DNA from: DTNV01 sp964388435
GTDB taxonomy: Archaea > Micrarchaeota > Micrarchaeia > Norongarragalinales > UBA8480
Direction: 5' to 3'
NCBI GenBank assembly: GCA_964388435.1
Contig: CAYMAH010000049.1
Coordinates: forward strand, 1 to 8,217
DNA: 8,217 nucleotides
In this document: piece after piece, positions 1 through 7,400 of the stretch
Numbering within the stretch: position 1 is the stretch's first letter
Layout of the letters: every line of letters begins with the position of its first letter
Translations under genes and position numbers: made by a program
Notes under the pieces: generated by a model
Told to the model about the DNA's origin: nothing
Seen by the model: only the letters and a program-made list of their open reading frames with translations
Database searches by the model: none

Positions 1-1305
1 GCCAAATCCACCATCTTTACAACCTGCCCTGTCAACGTAACTTTCAACAACTGTGCGGCTACCCCCCCGTCGCCAAACAAAGTGGTACCAACACCTAAAC
101 CCGTACCAAATCCAAATAACCTTGATAACCTTGCTTTTTACCAGCAGTTCAACATACAAAGCAGTCCATTTAATAATTACCTGTTTACGCTTGAACCAAC
201 CTCTTCAACATCTCAAAAAGGGTACGTTCTTCTCACTCCTTCCACTCAGTTCATAGCCTACCTTCCAAACGCTCAAAAAAACAACGTTCAACTATCCATA
301 GTTCCATCATCATCAACCGCCATTCCAAATGCCAATTGTCCACAAAATAATTATCTAAGCTGTTGGAATAATTTCACAACCGACACTCTCACCATAAAAG
401 CGGATCAATTATTCCAACATAATGGCAATTATAATACCAGCCAGACTTTTGACATCCTTTTAAAAACAAGCGACAATAATATATTGCAGGTTAGTCAGAT
501 AAACAATGCAAACGCACAAACGGCAATTAAGTCCGTAACCGATAACACCATCAACAATAATGTTGTGTTGTACATAAGCCCGAATTATGTCGCCAAAACT
601 CCAACAACGCCTTCAACAACCAGCGTTTTTTCCGCGTGCGACACTCCAACACTACATCCAATTGGAAACATTTGGGTTTTTACAACAACATCTAGTTCAA
701 CTACCGCCCAAAATGGAGTCACAATTGAATCCTTTAAAATGCTTTGTGATGATGGTGAAAATTGTCAAACAAACATTCCATCAAATAATGTGTATGGATA
801 TGTTTGCATTGATAACAATGAATTAAATACGCAAACCCTGGCGTTAATGTTTAATAATTATAAAGATAATTATCTAATGAGCTGGAACAAAATCGGATCA
901 GATATGAATGTTTTATTAACAAGCAATAACTATCAATCGATAAACGCACTTAATGGCATAAAAGGCAATTTCATTCAAATTGGGATCACTCAATCAGATT
1001 TGATTAATCCATATCAGTCTCCAGAAGCAATAAGATTTTATTGCAAATTTTGGCCAAAATCAGCCACAGATTCTTGTAACGGACAAAACCCTAATTCTCA
1101 ACCTCAAATACTAGCAGGTAGTTAACAGAGTATAAATAGATTCTTCAGCCAGGGTTTCGGCAAAAGCGGTAGTATTATTAAACTGAATCTTAGGTTAACT
1201 CCAAGCGGCTCGTCTCGCTATTACTGTAGCGCATGGCCTGGCGTAAATGATAACTGCGACGGTAGCACGGGCAGTTCCACACCACAGCAATTGTCTGTTT
1301 CTTGA
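1..1305 (+). pseudogene. Secreted Asn/Thr/Ser-rich Cys-containing surface protein, 3' part, interrupted by an in-frame TAA
   Basis: The frame is open from base 1, so the true start lies outside the window; internal GTG or ATG codons are not credible starts. It reads 374 codons to TAA at 1123-1125, then continues open in the same frame for 59 codons to TGA at 1303-1305. Visible parts are a Cys-containing beta-like stretch (residues 1-20), a Pro-rich linker (about 21-40), a long Asn/Thr/Ser/Gln-rich beta-prone region, and two copies of a C-terminal module. Each copy has the sequence QSIN, then a motif of the form YC-x2-WP-x(4-5)-D-x-C-x-G (Cys 348/359 and Cys 409/419). The composition suggests an exported wall or surface protein; I do not recognise a family and see no enzyme motif. 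The stop falls where the first module has Tyr (TAT). Mutation, sequencing error and readthrough are all possible. It may be the C-terminal part of the giant gene at the other end of the window. Confidence 0.72.
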
Positions 1306-1351
1306 TTCAAACTTGCTTTTTAATCCCAGGTTTTTTTAATAATTTAATTTT

Positions 1352-1373
1352 AAAACAGTGGTTTCACTGTTTT
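1352..1373. terminator. Bidirectional hairpin terminator between convergent genes
   Basis: AAAACAGTG (1352-1360) and CACTGTTTT (1365-1373) form a perfect 9-bp stem with a GTTT loop, and the T-run continues to 1374. T-runs also lie at 1331-1337 and 1398-1406. The hairpin sits 47 bp after the TGA of the upstream gene and 38 bp beyond the TAA of the minus-strand gene, so it could end both transcripts. Archaea mostly use T-tracts for termination, so the hairpin may add to the flanking T-runs rather than act alone. The rest of 1306-1411 holds only T-rich spacer. Confidence 0.6.
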
Positions 1374-1411
1374 TCCTAGAAAAGATTAAAAACCTGTTTT
1401 TTTTTCTTGAT

Positions 1412-2338
1412 TTAAATGAAGTAGTGGGGTATGAAGAATATTTTGGTGTTTTTGATTGTTTCCACTCCAAACTTTCCTTGATTGAAGATTACCGCTTTTT
1501 TGGGTTTGTAGTTTTCTATAAAGTTCAGCATGGAAGCGCTGATCTTCGCGTTGTTTGTTTTTACTTCTATTGGGATTGTTTCGTTGCTGGTTGATAGGGT
1601 GAAGTCAACCTCTGCTTTTGCGGTTGTCCTCCAATAGTTTATTTTTGCTTCAGGGTATTTGTCCAGCAATTCTCTTAGAATGAAGTTTTCAAGAAGTTGT
1701 CCCGCGTCTGACCTGTTTTCCAGTGGCAGGAAGTTTCCTGTTATGAAGTTTCTGAGTCCGGTGTCCAGAAAGTAGATTTTTTTTGATTTTTTTAATTCCG
1801 TGGTCAGGCTTTTTGAGAATGGGGCGAGCGGTATTAAAATGTATGTTTGGTGGAGAATGTTGAGATAGTCTTCGACAGTGTTGTATGCCATTCTTAGGTT
1901 TTGAGTCGCGTTCGAGTGGTTGAACAGCCCGCCGTTGTTAGCGCTTAGATATTTTAGGAAGTCTCTGAGCTTGTCTGGGTGTCTGATGCCGAAAAAGAAA
2001 GCTATGTCTTTTTCCAGGTATGTTGTTATAAGATTGTTGAGGCGTTCTTTCTTTTTGTCCGCTTCTGGAGTGTTTACAATGGCCGGAAAGCCTCCGTAGG
2101 TTATGTATTCGTTCATGAGTTTTAGGAATTCTTTTTCAAGTAATGGCGCGATGTTTTTGAGGGTTCCTTTTTTTATGAACTCGTCGAACGCGTTGTTGAA
2201 GTCTAGGAATATTTTGTGGAGGTCTTTGGCTTTCCATAGCAGGAATTCTTCAAAACTCAGTGGGAAGAGTTCAAAGTAGGCGCTTCTTCCAACAAGGTAC
2301 CCGCCAACATTTATTTTGATGTCAAAAGAGCCTATTGG
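1412..2338 (-). pseudogene. AAA_14/DUF4143 family ATPase, C-terminal remnant without the Walker half
   Basis: The minus-strand reading contains most landmarks of DUF4143-type ATPases. In order these are GSFDIK, then LVGRSAYFELFPLSFEEFL (about 2250-2300), YITYGGFP (start of the 234-aa ATG-initiated part at 2116), TYLEKDI, PPFSK-like APFSKSL, KIYFLDTGLRNFI, and a C-terminal NYWRTTAKAEVDF...IPIEVKT segment that resembles the PD-(D/E)XK-like fold of this family. Full-length members are roughly 400 aa with Walker A and B motifs in the first 100 or so residues. Here the family-like sequence stops near 2338. The frame stays open only to a stop at 2399-2401, and between 2117 and 2398 it has no ATG, GTG or TTG. 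The ATPase half is absent from the whole window. The coding strand is A/C-rich, the opposite of the giant plus-strand gene. A 234-aa protein from 2116 is possible, but it would begin inside the family's central region. I judge it a decayed chromosomal-type gene. Confidence 0.78.
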
Positions 2339-2514
2339 AACAGAAACATTTAAATATTTTATGTAGTATGGTTTATGATTTATTTTATTATTTATATATT
2401 ATGGTGATTGAATTATTTTTTTTAAACTTGGCCTTTGGCTGAAACCGGGTTGAAGTGGGTTTTAATACCGTTAATTATTCTAAAAGTAGGGGATTTCTAC
2501 AGAGCTCTTTTTTT

Positions 2515-2530
2515 GAAAAGGTTTTTAAAG
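2515..2530 (+). promoter_or_regulatory. Archaeal BRE/TATA promoter of the membrane winged-helix gene
   Basis: GAAAAG (2515-2520) is followed by GTTTTTAAAG (2521-2530). The AT core is centred about 29 nt before the ATG at 2555, which places the expected transcription start at or just before the start codon. No Shine-Dalgarno sequence is present, so the transcript is probably leaderless. The same GTTTTTA box at the same distance precedes the giant gene at 4495. Confidence 0.62.
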
Positions 2531-2554
2531 CTTTGAACTTTTTCCTTATAACTA

Positions 2555-3295
2555 ATGGATTATAGTGATTTTTTTGAGAAGAGTGTTTCGGCGTGGAAGG
2601 CTTTCCTGCTGTTTTGGAATATTTTCTTCTTTCTTTTTATTTATCTTTATTATTTTTCTAGTTTCGTTTTTCTTGGCTTGAGTGATTGGCTGCTTTACCT
2701 TCTCGCGTTTATCGGCTTCGTGCCTCTTTACGTTGGTTTGGAAGAGAACATTAGGCTTTTCACCCCTGTTTTGTTTTTCCTGGCTTTTTTAGTAGGCTTT
2801 GCCGCCAGCAGCTTTCTTGACTTTATTTTCCTTGTTTACTTTTTTTTCTCGGTTTTCGGTTTTGTTTTTTATGAGGTTGTGTGGAAGGGGTTGGAAGAGC
2901 GTAGAAGGTTGGAAGTGGAGAGGTGGGAAAGTTTGGAGAATGAGAAGACGGATAGGTGGTTGGATGAGATAGAGCAGAAGAGGAGGTTGAAGGTAGAGGA
3001 GGAGGTTGAAAGAAGGGTGGCAGAGGTTTTGAGTGAAAGGGGTTTAGGAAAGGTTAGAACTGAAAAGCCTGTTGAAAAAAAGCCTGAGGCAAGCATTGAG
3101 GGTGACAGGCTTAGAAGGGAGAAGAGGATTTTAACTAATATTAGGAGAGGGGGTTGGGTGAGGGTTGGGGATGTCATGCTTTTTAATGAGTGTAGCAAGC
3201 GTACGGCGGTTAGGGATTTGAATTCTTTGATTGACCAGCGTTTGATTAGAAGGACTGGCAGGTCAACTGGTGTTATTTACGTGTCTAGCGTGTGA
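2555..3295 (+). CDS. Four-TM membrane protein with coiled coil and C-terminal winged-helix DNA-binding domain
   Basis: This is a complete 246-aa frame. The ATG at 2555 fits the promoter spacing exactly and no better start exists. Residues about 14-107 hold four hydrophobic segments (near 14-38, 40-60, 67-85 and 87-106) rich in Phe, Leu and Tyr. Residues about 110-167 are strongly charged (ERRRLEVE..., EEEVERRVAEVL) and suit a coiled coil. A Lys/Pro/Glu linker follows. Residues about 186-246 form a winged helix: a first helix around RREKRILTNI, the recognition helix SKRTAVRDLNSLIDQRLI, and a wing RRTGRSTGVIYV. That resembles DeoR/HTH_11-like or Fic-associated winged helices. The soluble part would be cytoplasmic, giving a membrane-tethered DNA-binding protein. 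I know no named family with this architecture. The gene stands alone. Its 3' end overlaps the first CGTG motifs of the adjacent repeat array, a plausible binding target, although this is inference. Confidence 0.88.
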   Translation: MDYSDFFEKSVSAWKAFLLFWNIFFFLFIYLYYFSSFVFLGLSDWLLYLLAFIGFVPLYVGLEENIRLFTPVLFFLAFLVGFAASSFLDFIFLVYFFFSVFGFVFYEVVWKGLEERRRLEVERWESLENEKTDRWLDEIEQKRRLKVEEEVERRVAEVLSERGLGKVRTEKPVEKKPEASIEGDRLRREKRILTNIRRGGWVRVGDVMLFNECSKRTAVRDLNSLIDQRLIRRTGRSTGVIYVSSV

Positions 3296-3390
3296 GTGGA
3301 GCGTGCCAAACATCGTGCAAAAGCGTGCCATTGTTTTTGCGAAAAGCGTGAGATTGCGTGCAAAAGCGTGCCAACTCGTGCCATTTCACG
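3280..3390. repeat. Iteron-like array of CGTG(C) motifs with helical spacing
   Basis: CGTG starts at 3280, 3289, 3302, 3314, 3324, 3347, 3357, 3367 and 3377, and an inverted CACG lies at 3387-3390. Within two subclusters (3314/3324 and 3347/3357/3367/3377) the spacing is exactly 10 bp, so the motifs face one side of the helix. A 17-bp unit, CGTGCAAAAGCGTGCCA, occurs perfectly at 3314-3330 and 3357-3373, and AGCGTGCCA occurs a further time at 3300-3308. The first two motifs lie inside the 3' end of the winged-helix gene. Such arrays are typical of replication-initiator (iteron) or partition-protein binding sites, but they can also be regulator operators. No CRISPR-like repeat-spacer regularity is present. 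Confidence 0.8.
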
Positions 3391-3412
3391 TCTGAAAAGT
3401 TGACAAAAATGC

Positions 3413-3470
3413 GGTATTAAATAAACTAAAGTGTAGCGGAGATACTACGCTTTATTAGTTTTTGGTATTA
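3413..3470. repeat. Hairpin flanked by GGTATTA direct repeats
   Basis: A 10-bp stem pairs 3427-3436 with 3445-3454, with one G-T wobble and an 8-nt loop CGGAGATA. After a 3-nt bulge, four more pairs (3423-3426 with 3458-3461) extend it. GGTATTA occurs on both sides, at 3413-3419 and 3464-3470. It lies 33 bp past the last motif of the CGTG array, next to the AT-rich stretch 3416-3430. It could be a terminator for the winged-helix gene, a structural part of an origin, or a mobile-element footprint. The sequence does not decide among these. Confidence 0.6.
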
Positions 3471-3480
3471 GTTATTTGTT

Positions 3481-3842
3481 GTTTTTAGTGTTTGATTTTG
3501 GAGTGTTTTTTAAGATTTTAATATTTGTTGTTTTTTAAAGATGTTTTTTTTTAAGTGACTTGTTGTTTGAGTTAATGGTTTTATGGTTAAATTTTAGAGT
3601 TTTAAGTGATATCCTTTTTTGTTATTGTTTTTAGGTTTTATGGAATTGTTTTTGGATGGTTTTTTTTTTGAGTGTTTTGTCGGGTTTTTAATTGTTTGAT
3701 TTTAAAGTTTTGATTGTTGTTTTTACTGTAAAGCTGGTTTTAAGAGGTTTTTTTTTTGTTTTTATTTTTGTCGGGGTTTTGGAGTGCGGGTTGGTTTTTA
3801 TGTGCGATGCTTTCAAGAGATTTAAGGATTTTTAAGGTTTAA
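3481..3842. other. Gene-free, cytosine-depleted T/G-rich tract
   Basis: There is no credible gene in either direction. Between 3481 and 3780 the plus strand carries only 7 cytosines in 300 bases. It is made of T-runs broken by recurrent TTTTAAG/TTTTAAAG and GTTTGATTTT words. Conceptual translations are just Phe/Leu/Val strings expected from such DNA. It separates the CGTG array and hairpin from the decayed region that follows. Possible roles are an unwinding or origin-type region, a transcribed non-coding stretch, or simply mutationally eroded DNA. Confidence 0.7.
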
Positions 3843-4142
3843 ACTTGTTAGCGGATCTTCAGGGGGATTGTAATGTTGGAGGTTGGATTATTCTGTTGAA
3901 GAGTATGGTTTTTTTTCAGGGTGGGTTCAATTGAACGTGAATTTGGATTTTAAGAAGAGGAAAACCAGTCCTGAAAAAATGGTTTTAAATTCTTTTTTTT
4001 TTTTCTTCTTATGGTTTTGTTCTTTTCTACTTTCAGGGTGGGGGGTTGGTGCCGCTCGTGGTTTTGGTTGCGCAAAAGGCTTTTGGCTGTCAAAAGCCGG
4101 GTTGGGGGTGGAGGATTATTTATGACTTGTATCGGGTTTTGA
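3843..4142 (+). other. Probable decayed coding sequence, no intact gene
   Basis: Short open stretches in different plus-strand frames carry protein-like composition. From 3845, about 30 codons read LLADLQGDCNVGGW... to a TGA. A 3883-4125 stretch ends in TGA after a T12 run, and 4117 onward reads IIYDLYRVLSVEFF before a stop. No frame stays open, and the pieces cannot be joined with confidence. Long homopolymers (T12 at 3993-4004, several G-runs) make indels easy. The block leads straight into the clearer frameshifted relic at 4143-4387 and may be its 5' part. I do not recognise a family. An 8-bp hairpin lies at 4078-4098. Confidence 0.35.
4078..4098. repeat. Perfect 8-bp inverted repeat with 5-nt loop
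   Basis: GGCTTTTG (4078-4085) and CAAAAGCC (4091-4098) pair fully around GCTGT. An overlapping alternative palindrome, CAAAAG-G-CTTTTG, covers 4073-4085, so the same arm could pair left or right. G-rich runs flank it on both sides (4036-4046 and 4097-4114). It has no T-run behind it and does not look like a standard terminator. Function unknown. Confidence 0.5.
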
Positions 4143-4387
4143 GCGTTGAATTCTTTTTTCAAACCGGGGGTTTTGCAGGTTTTTGATTATTCTGATTCTT
4201 TGTTTGACTTTACTGGTTTTGATGAGAATTTTATTGAAAACGCGGTAAAATTCGTTCAGTCAATTGATGATGAATTGATGATGAAGCGTTAAGTGCTTGC
4301 GATGCTTTATATTTTGAAGTGGTAGGCCAGCGGGTTGGAGGGGCTTTGAAAAAGGGTTTGATTTTGATTAAAACTAAAAGTCAGTGA
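4143..4387 (+). pseudogene. Small gene relic frameshifted by an 11-bp tandem duplication
   Basis: One frame is open from 4143 to TAA at 4290-4292 and reads ...QVFDYSDSLFDFTGF, then DENFIENAVKFVQSIDDE. A second frame is open from 4274 to TGA at 4385-4387 and reads IDDEALSACDALYFEVV, then GQRVGGALKKG. The two meet at ATTGATGATGA repeated exactly twice (4263-4273, 4274-4284). Removing one copy fuses them into a single protein-like frame of about 77 codons through SIDDEALSAC. The mixed acidic, basic and hydrophobic composition differs from the Phe/Leu/Val translations of the neighbouring T/G-rich DNA, which supports real coding ancestry. No ATG start is visible (TTG at 4146 is possible), and the 5' part may lie in 3843-4142. 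I do not recognise the family. Confidence 0.5.
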
Positions 4388-4453
4388 ATAAAAAAAAAGC
4401 GCTGGAAGCAGGGTGTAATCCGCTGGGGGGGTGAGCATGGTGGTTATGAGTTT

Positions 4454-4470
4454 TAAAAGAAGGTTTTTAT
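4454..4470 (+). promoter_or_regulatory. Archaeal BRE/TATA promoter of the giant surface-protein gene
   Basis: TAAAAGAAG (4454-4462) precedes GTTTTTAT (4463-4470). The box is centred about 28 nt before the ATG at 4495 and only about 19 nt before the in-frame ATG at 4486. The expected transcription start therefore falls near 4492-4495, favouring the third or second ATG of the cluster and a leaderless message. Spacing and core match the promoter at 2515-2530. The preceding stretch 4388-4453 has an A-run and a G7 run and no gene. Confidence 0.6.
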
Positions 4471-4494
4471 TCTTTGCTTTTTATAATGTTTATG

Positions 4495-7400
4495 ATGGCT
4501 TTGAGTTTGAATGAGTGGTATCGCGCTTTAGAGGATAAGTACTACGATTTGATGGATTCGCTTGAAGACAAGACGCATGTTTACGAGTGGTTTGTCAACC
4601 CTTTGGAGGATAAGGGGGTTCCAAGCTTTCCTGTTTTTATTTTGATTATTCTTGCCTTGATAGCGGGAATTGCTTTTCTTGTTTCAACTTTTTTAATTCC
4701 AAGCCAAACTGTAATGCAGTTGAGTATAATGTCAAGCGTCGGGCCGTCGCCTGTTCCTAACGCGACTGTTTCAGTTCAGTACGGCAGTCAGATTTTAAAC
4801 AATAAAACTGATGAGAATGGAAATGTTAGTTTCACCGTTCCGGCTGATACGATGGTTTCGGTTTCTGTAAACGCTCAGGGTTTTAATCCTGTTTCTGAGA
4901 AAATCACCACTTCTTCTCAGTCTATAACGATTCCTTCGGCTATAACACTTGGTTTTGCTTCTGTTGCCCAGCAGGAGGTTTTGTTTAATGTTGTCGATCA
5001 GAATAACAATCCACTTCAAGGGGCTAGTGTTGTTGTTAACAGTGTTAATGGTGGGAGTGCTTTGACGGTTTTGACTGATTCAAGTGGTCACGCGGTTTTT
5101 AATGTCACTTCCAATAGTATTTTAATGTACACTGTTTCTTTGGCTGGCTATCAATCGGCTTCCGGGAGCGTTTCAAGTAATTCTGCTAATCAGACTGTTT
5201 CTCTTACAAGTTCAAGCACGGTGGATCAAATGTTGGGAGGAAGCAAGCCGAGCGATGGTTTGGTTTTGGTCAGCGTTAATGATTCGAATGGAAATCCTGT
5301 TTATGGGACTGTTAATTTTTATGATGCCGTAAGTAACAAGCTTTTGGGTTCTGATACTGAGAATGGAAGTTTTTCCTTTAACATTACTTTAGGTGAGAGT
5401 GTTTATGTTACTTACAGTGGGAGTGGGTATTTGTCTCAGACAGGTAATCCTCAGACTGTTTCAAGCGAGACGTTTTTCAGTTTAACCGTTCAGCAGGCCA
5501 GCGCTTCTGTTTCTGAAAATATCAGCGTCAGTGTTGTTGATCAAAATGGTAATTCTTTGACCGGGGTTGAAGTTCAGCTTTTCAATGGAAATTCAATTCT
5601 TGAAAGCGGTTTGACCGACTCTTCTGGGAGCGTGGGATTCACGGTTTCTAAAACGGTTGGTTTTAATTCTTTGTATTTAACAGCTTATGAGCAGGGGTAT
5701 GTTCCGGTTCAGGTTGCAAGCGTTTCTTTGAGTAATAACATTGTTTTGAATCAGCTTCTTGTTGGGGGGTATGGAAGTGTTAATGTTAATGTGGTTGATG
5801 CCGGGGGTAACCCTGTGGTTAATGGGAATGTTAATTTTTACACTGCGAGTGGTTTGAACTTGGGGGTTTACCCGGTTCTTCAAACGGATACTAATGGTAA
5901 TGTTAATTTTCAAGGTCTTCCTTTGAACGTTTCTTTGATTGTAAAGGCTAGTTTTAACAGTGCTTTTGGTTCTAGTGATTCTTTTGTTTTAATTGGGGGT
6001 GAAACCGATAATTTGAGTATTCAGCTTTCAAGGCCTTTGGCTACGGTTGTTGTTAATACTGTTGATATGATTTCTAAAAAGCCATTGTCAGGCGCAAGCG
6101 TTTTAGTTTCGACCAGTCAGGGTTTGAGTGTTGCTAACTGCACTACTAATGGTAAGGGGGTTTGCGTTTTGAACAGCGTGTGGGCTGATGGCACGCAGCT
6201 TGTTTTCACTTCTTCTTTAAGTGGTTATTCTTCTTACACTTCTGCTCTGGTTAGCTTCACTCCTTTGAGTGATAATATTGAGAATATTAACATGGTTTCG
6301 AATGCTTTTAATAATCAAACGTTGGTTGTTTTTGACGGGGTGACCACTCTTGATGGGGCTCCTGTTAATAGTTTAACTCAGGGAGGTTTTTTTGTTTTCC
6401 ATTTTACTTCTAGTTTTGTGAATTCAAGCCAGCAGGAAAGTTTGATGTTCAGGGTGGGGGATCAAAGCACGGTTGATAATGAAAGTGCTTATATTTCAGG
6501 TTTTTCCTACTCTCCTTCTATTCAACAGCCGGTGGTAATTGAAAGTTCTAGTTATAACCCTTCTGGAGATTGTACGCCTGATATTTTAAACAATCCCGTC
6601 GATAATGAGGGGAAGTGGGTGGAAATAAAATATAGTGGTTTGAGCGGGACCGCCGAGTTGAATGCCATTGTTTTTGTCAAGCCCAACACCGTGGGGCAGA
6701 GTGTTGATTTTTATTACAGGGCGTCAAGCGTGGTTGGCAGTGTTTATTCTCGTGATCCTTTTGACAATGCTTTGAATTATTCTCAAAGCATTCAGGGGTT
6801 GGCTTCCTGTTATGCGAACTCCCATCTTTTGAATTATAATATTATTCAGGGGAACAATTACTGCAATTCTGATGGTAGTGCTTGCGTTGAACTGACTTTC
6901 GACAATCATTCCAGTCCTTTTACTGGTTTGTTGAACGAGCCTTTTACTGTTAATTACAAGCTTGAGAATTTCGGGCCGGTGGATGCTCAGAGTGCTTACG
7001 TGGTGGTGGAAAGTCTTGGTAATAATATTATTTTTAATAGTTATGCTGGTGATGGGAGCGCTTCGGTTAATGATAATTTTTCTTCGAATGTTCTTTTAGG
7101 CGCTTCTTCTTCTAACTATTCTGGGAGTTTTACTGCTGTCGGGGTGATGCCTGTTTCTTCAAGTCAAGTGTATTTTGAATTCGGGGATCAAAGAGGGGCT
7201 ATATTGTCAACGAAAGGTTTTGTTTCTGTTTCAGGGGTCGATGGTTTGAACGTGCAGGTTTCTTCTTCTAATTTTACCGTTGGCAAAAAACAAACTCTAA
7301 CCGTTCTTGTGACAAGCGTTTCAAACAACCTGCCTGTAACCGACGCTACAATTTCTCTGAATGAATTGCAGGGGAGTGTTTTCAATGGAAACCCGCCCTC

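Noticed and set aside
82..1125. GTG at 82 as the true start of the first gene
   Set aside because: The same frame is open back to base 1 with coding-like Cys/Thr/Asn sequence and no promoter at the expected distance.
2368..2442. 24-codon hydrophobic plus-strand ORF downstream of an AGAAACATTTAAATA promoter-like box
   Set aside because: The box is only about 15 nt from the ATG, not the 28 nt seen at the two real starts, and the peptide is what T-rich DNA would give by chance.
2486..2500. GTAG...CTAC mini-hairpin reminiscent of CRISPR repeat handles
   Set aside because: Single copy with only a 4-bp stem; no repeat-spacer array anywhere in the window.
2869..3198. 109-codon minus-strand ORF inside the winged-helix gene
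   Set aside because: Antisense shadow of a clearly coding frame; Ser/Leu/Thr-rich with no domain.
3280..3390. CRISPR array
   Set aside because: Motifs are 7-17 bp with 10-bp periods and no unique spacers of 25-40 bp.
3400..3428. Bacterial-type promoter TTGACA with a weak -10 at 17-bp spacing
   Set aside because: The rest of the window shows archaeal BRE/TATA promoters; the -10 matches poorly and no gene follows.
3883..4125. 80-codon plus-strand ORF (TTG start) as a gene
   Set aside because: It crosses a T12 run and G-runs, has no promoter or family likeness, and its translation is dominated by composition; kept only as part of the decayed block.
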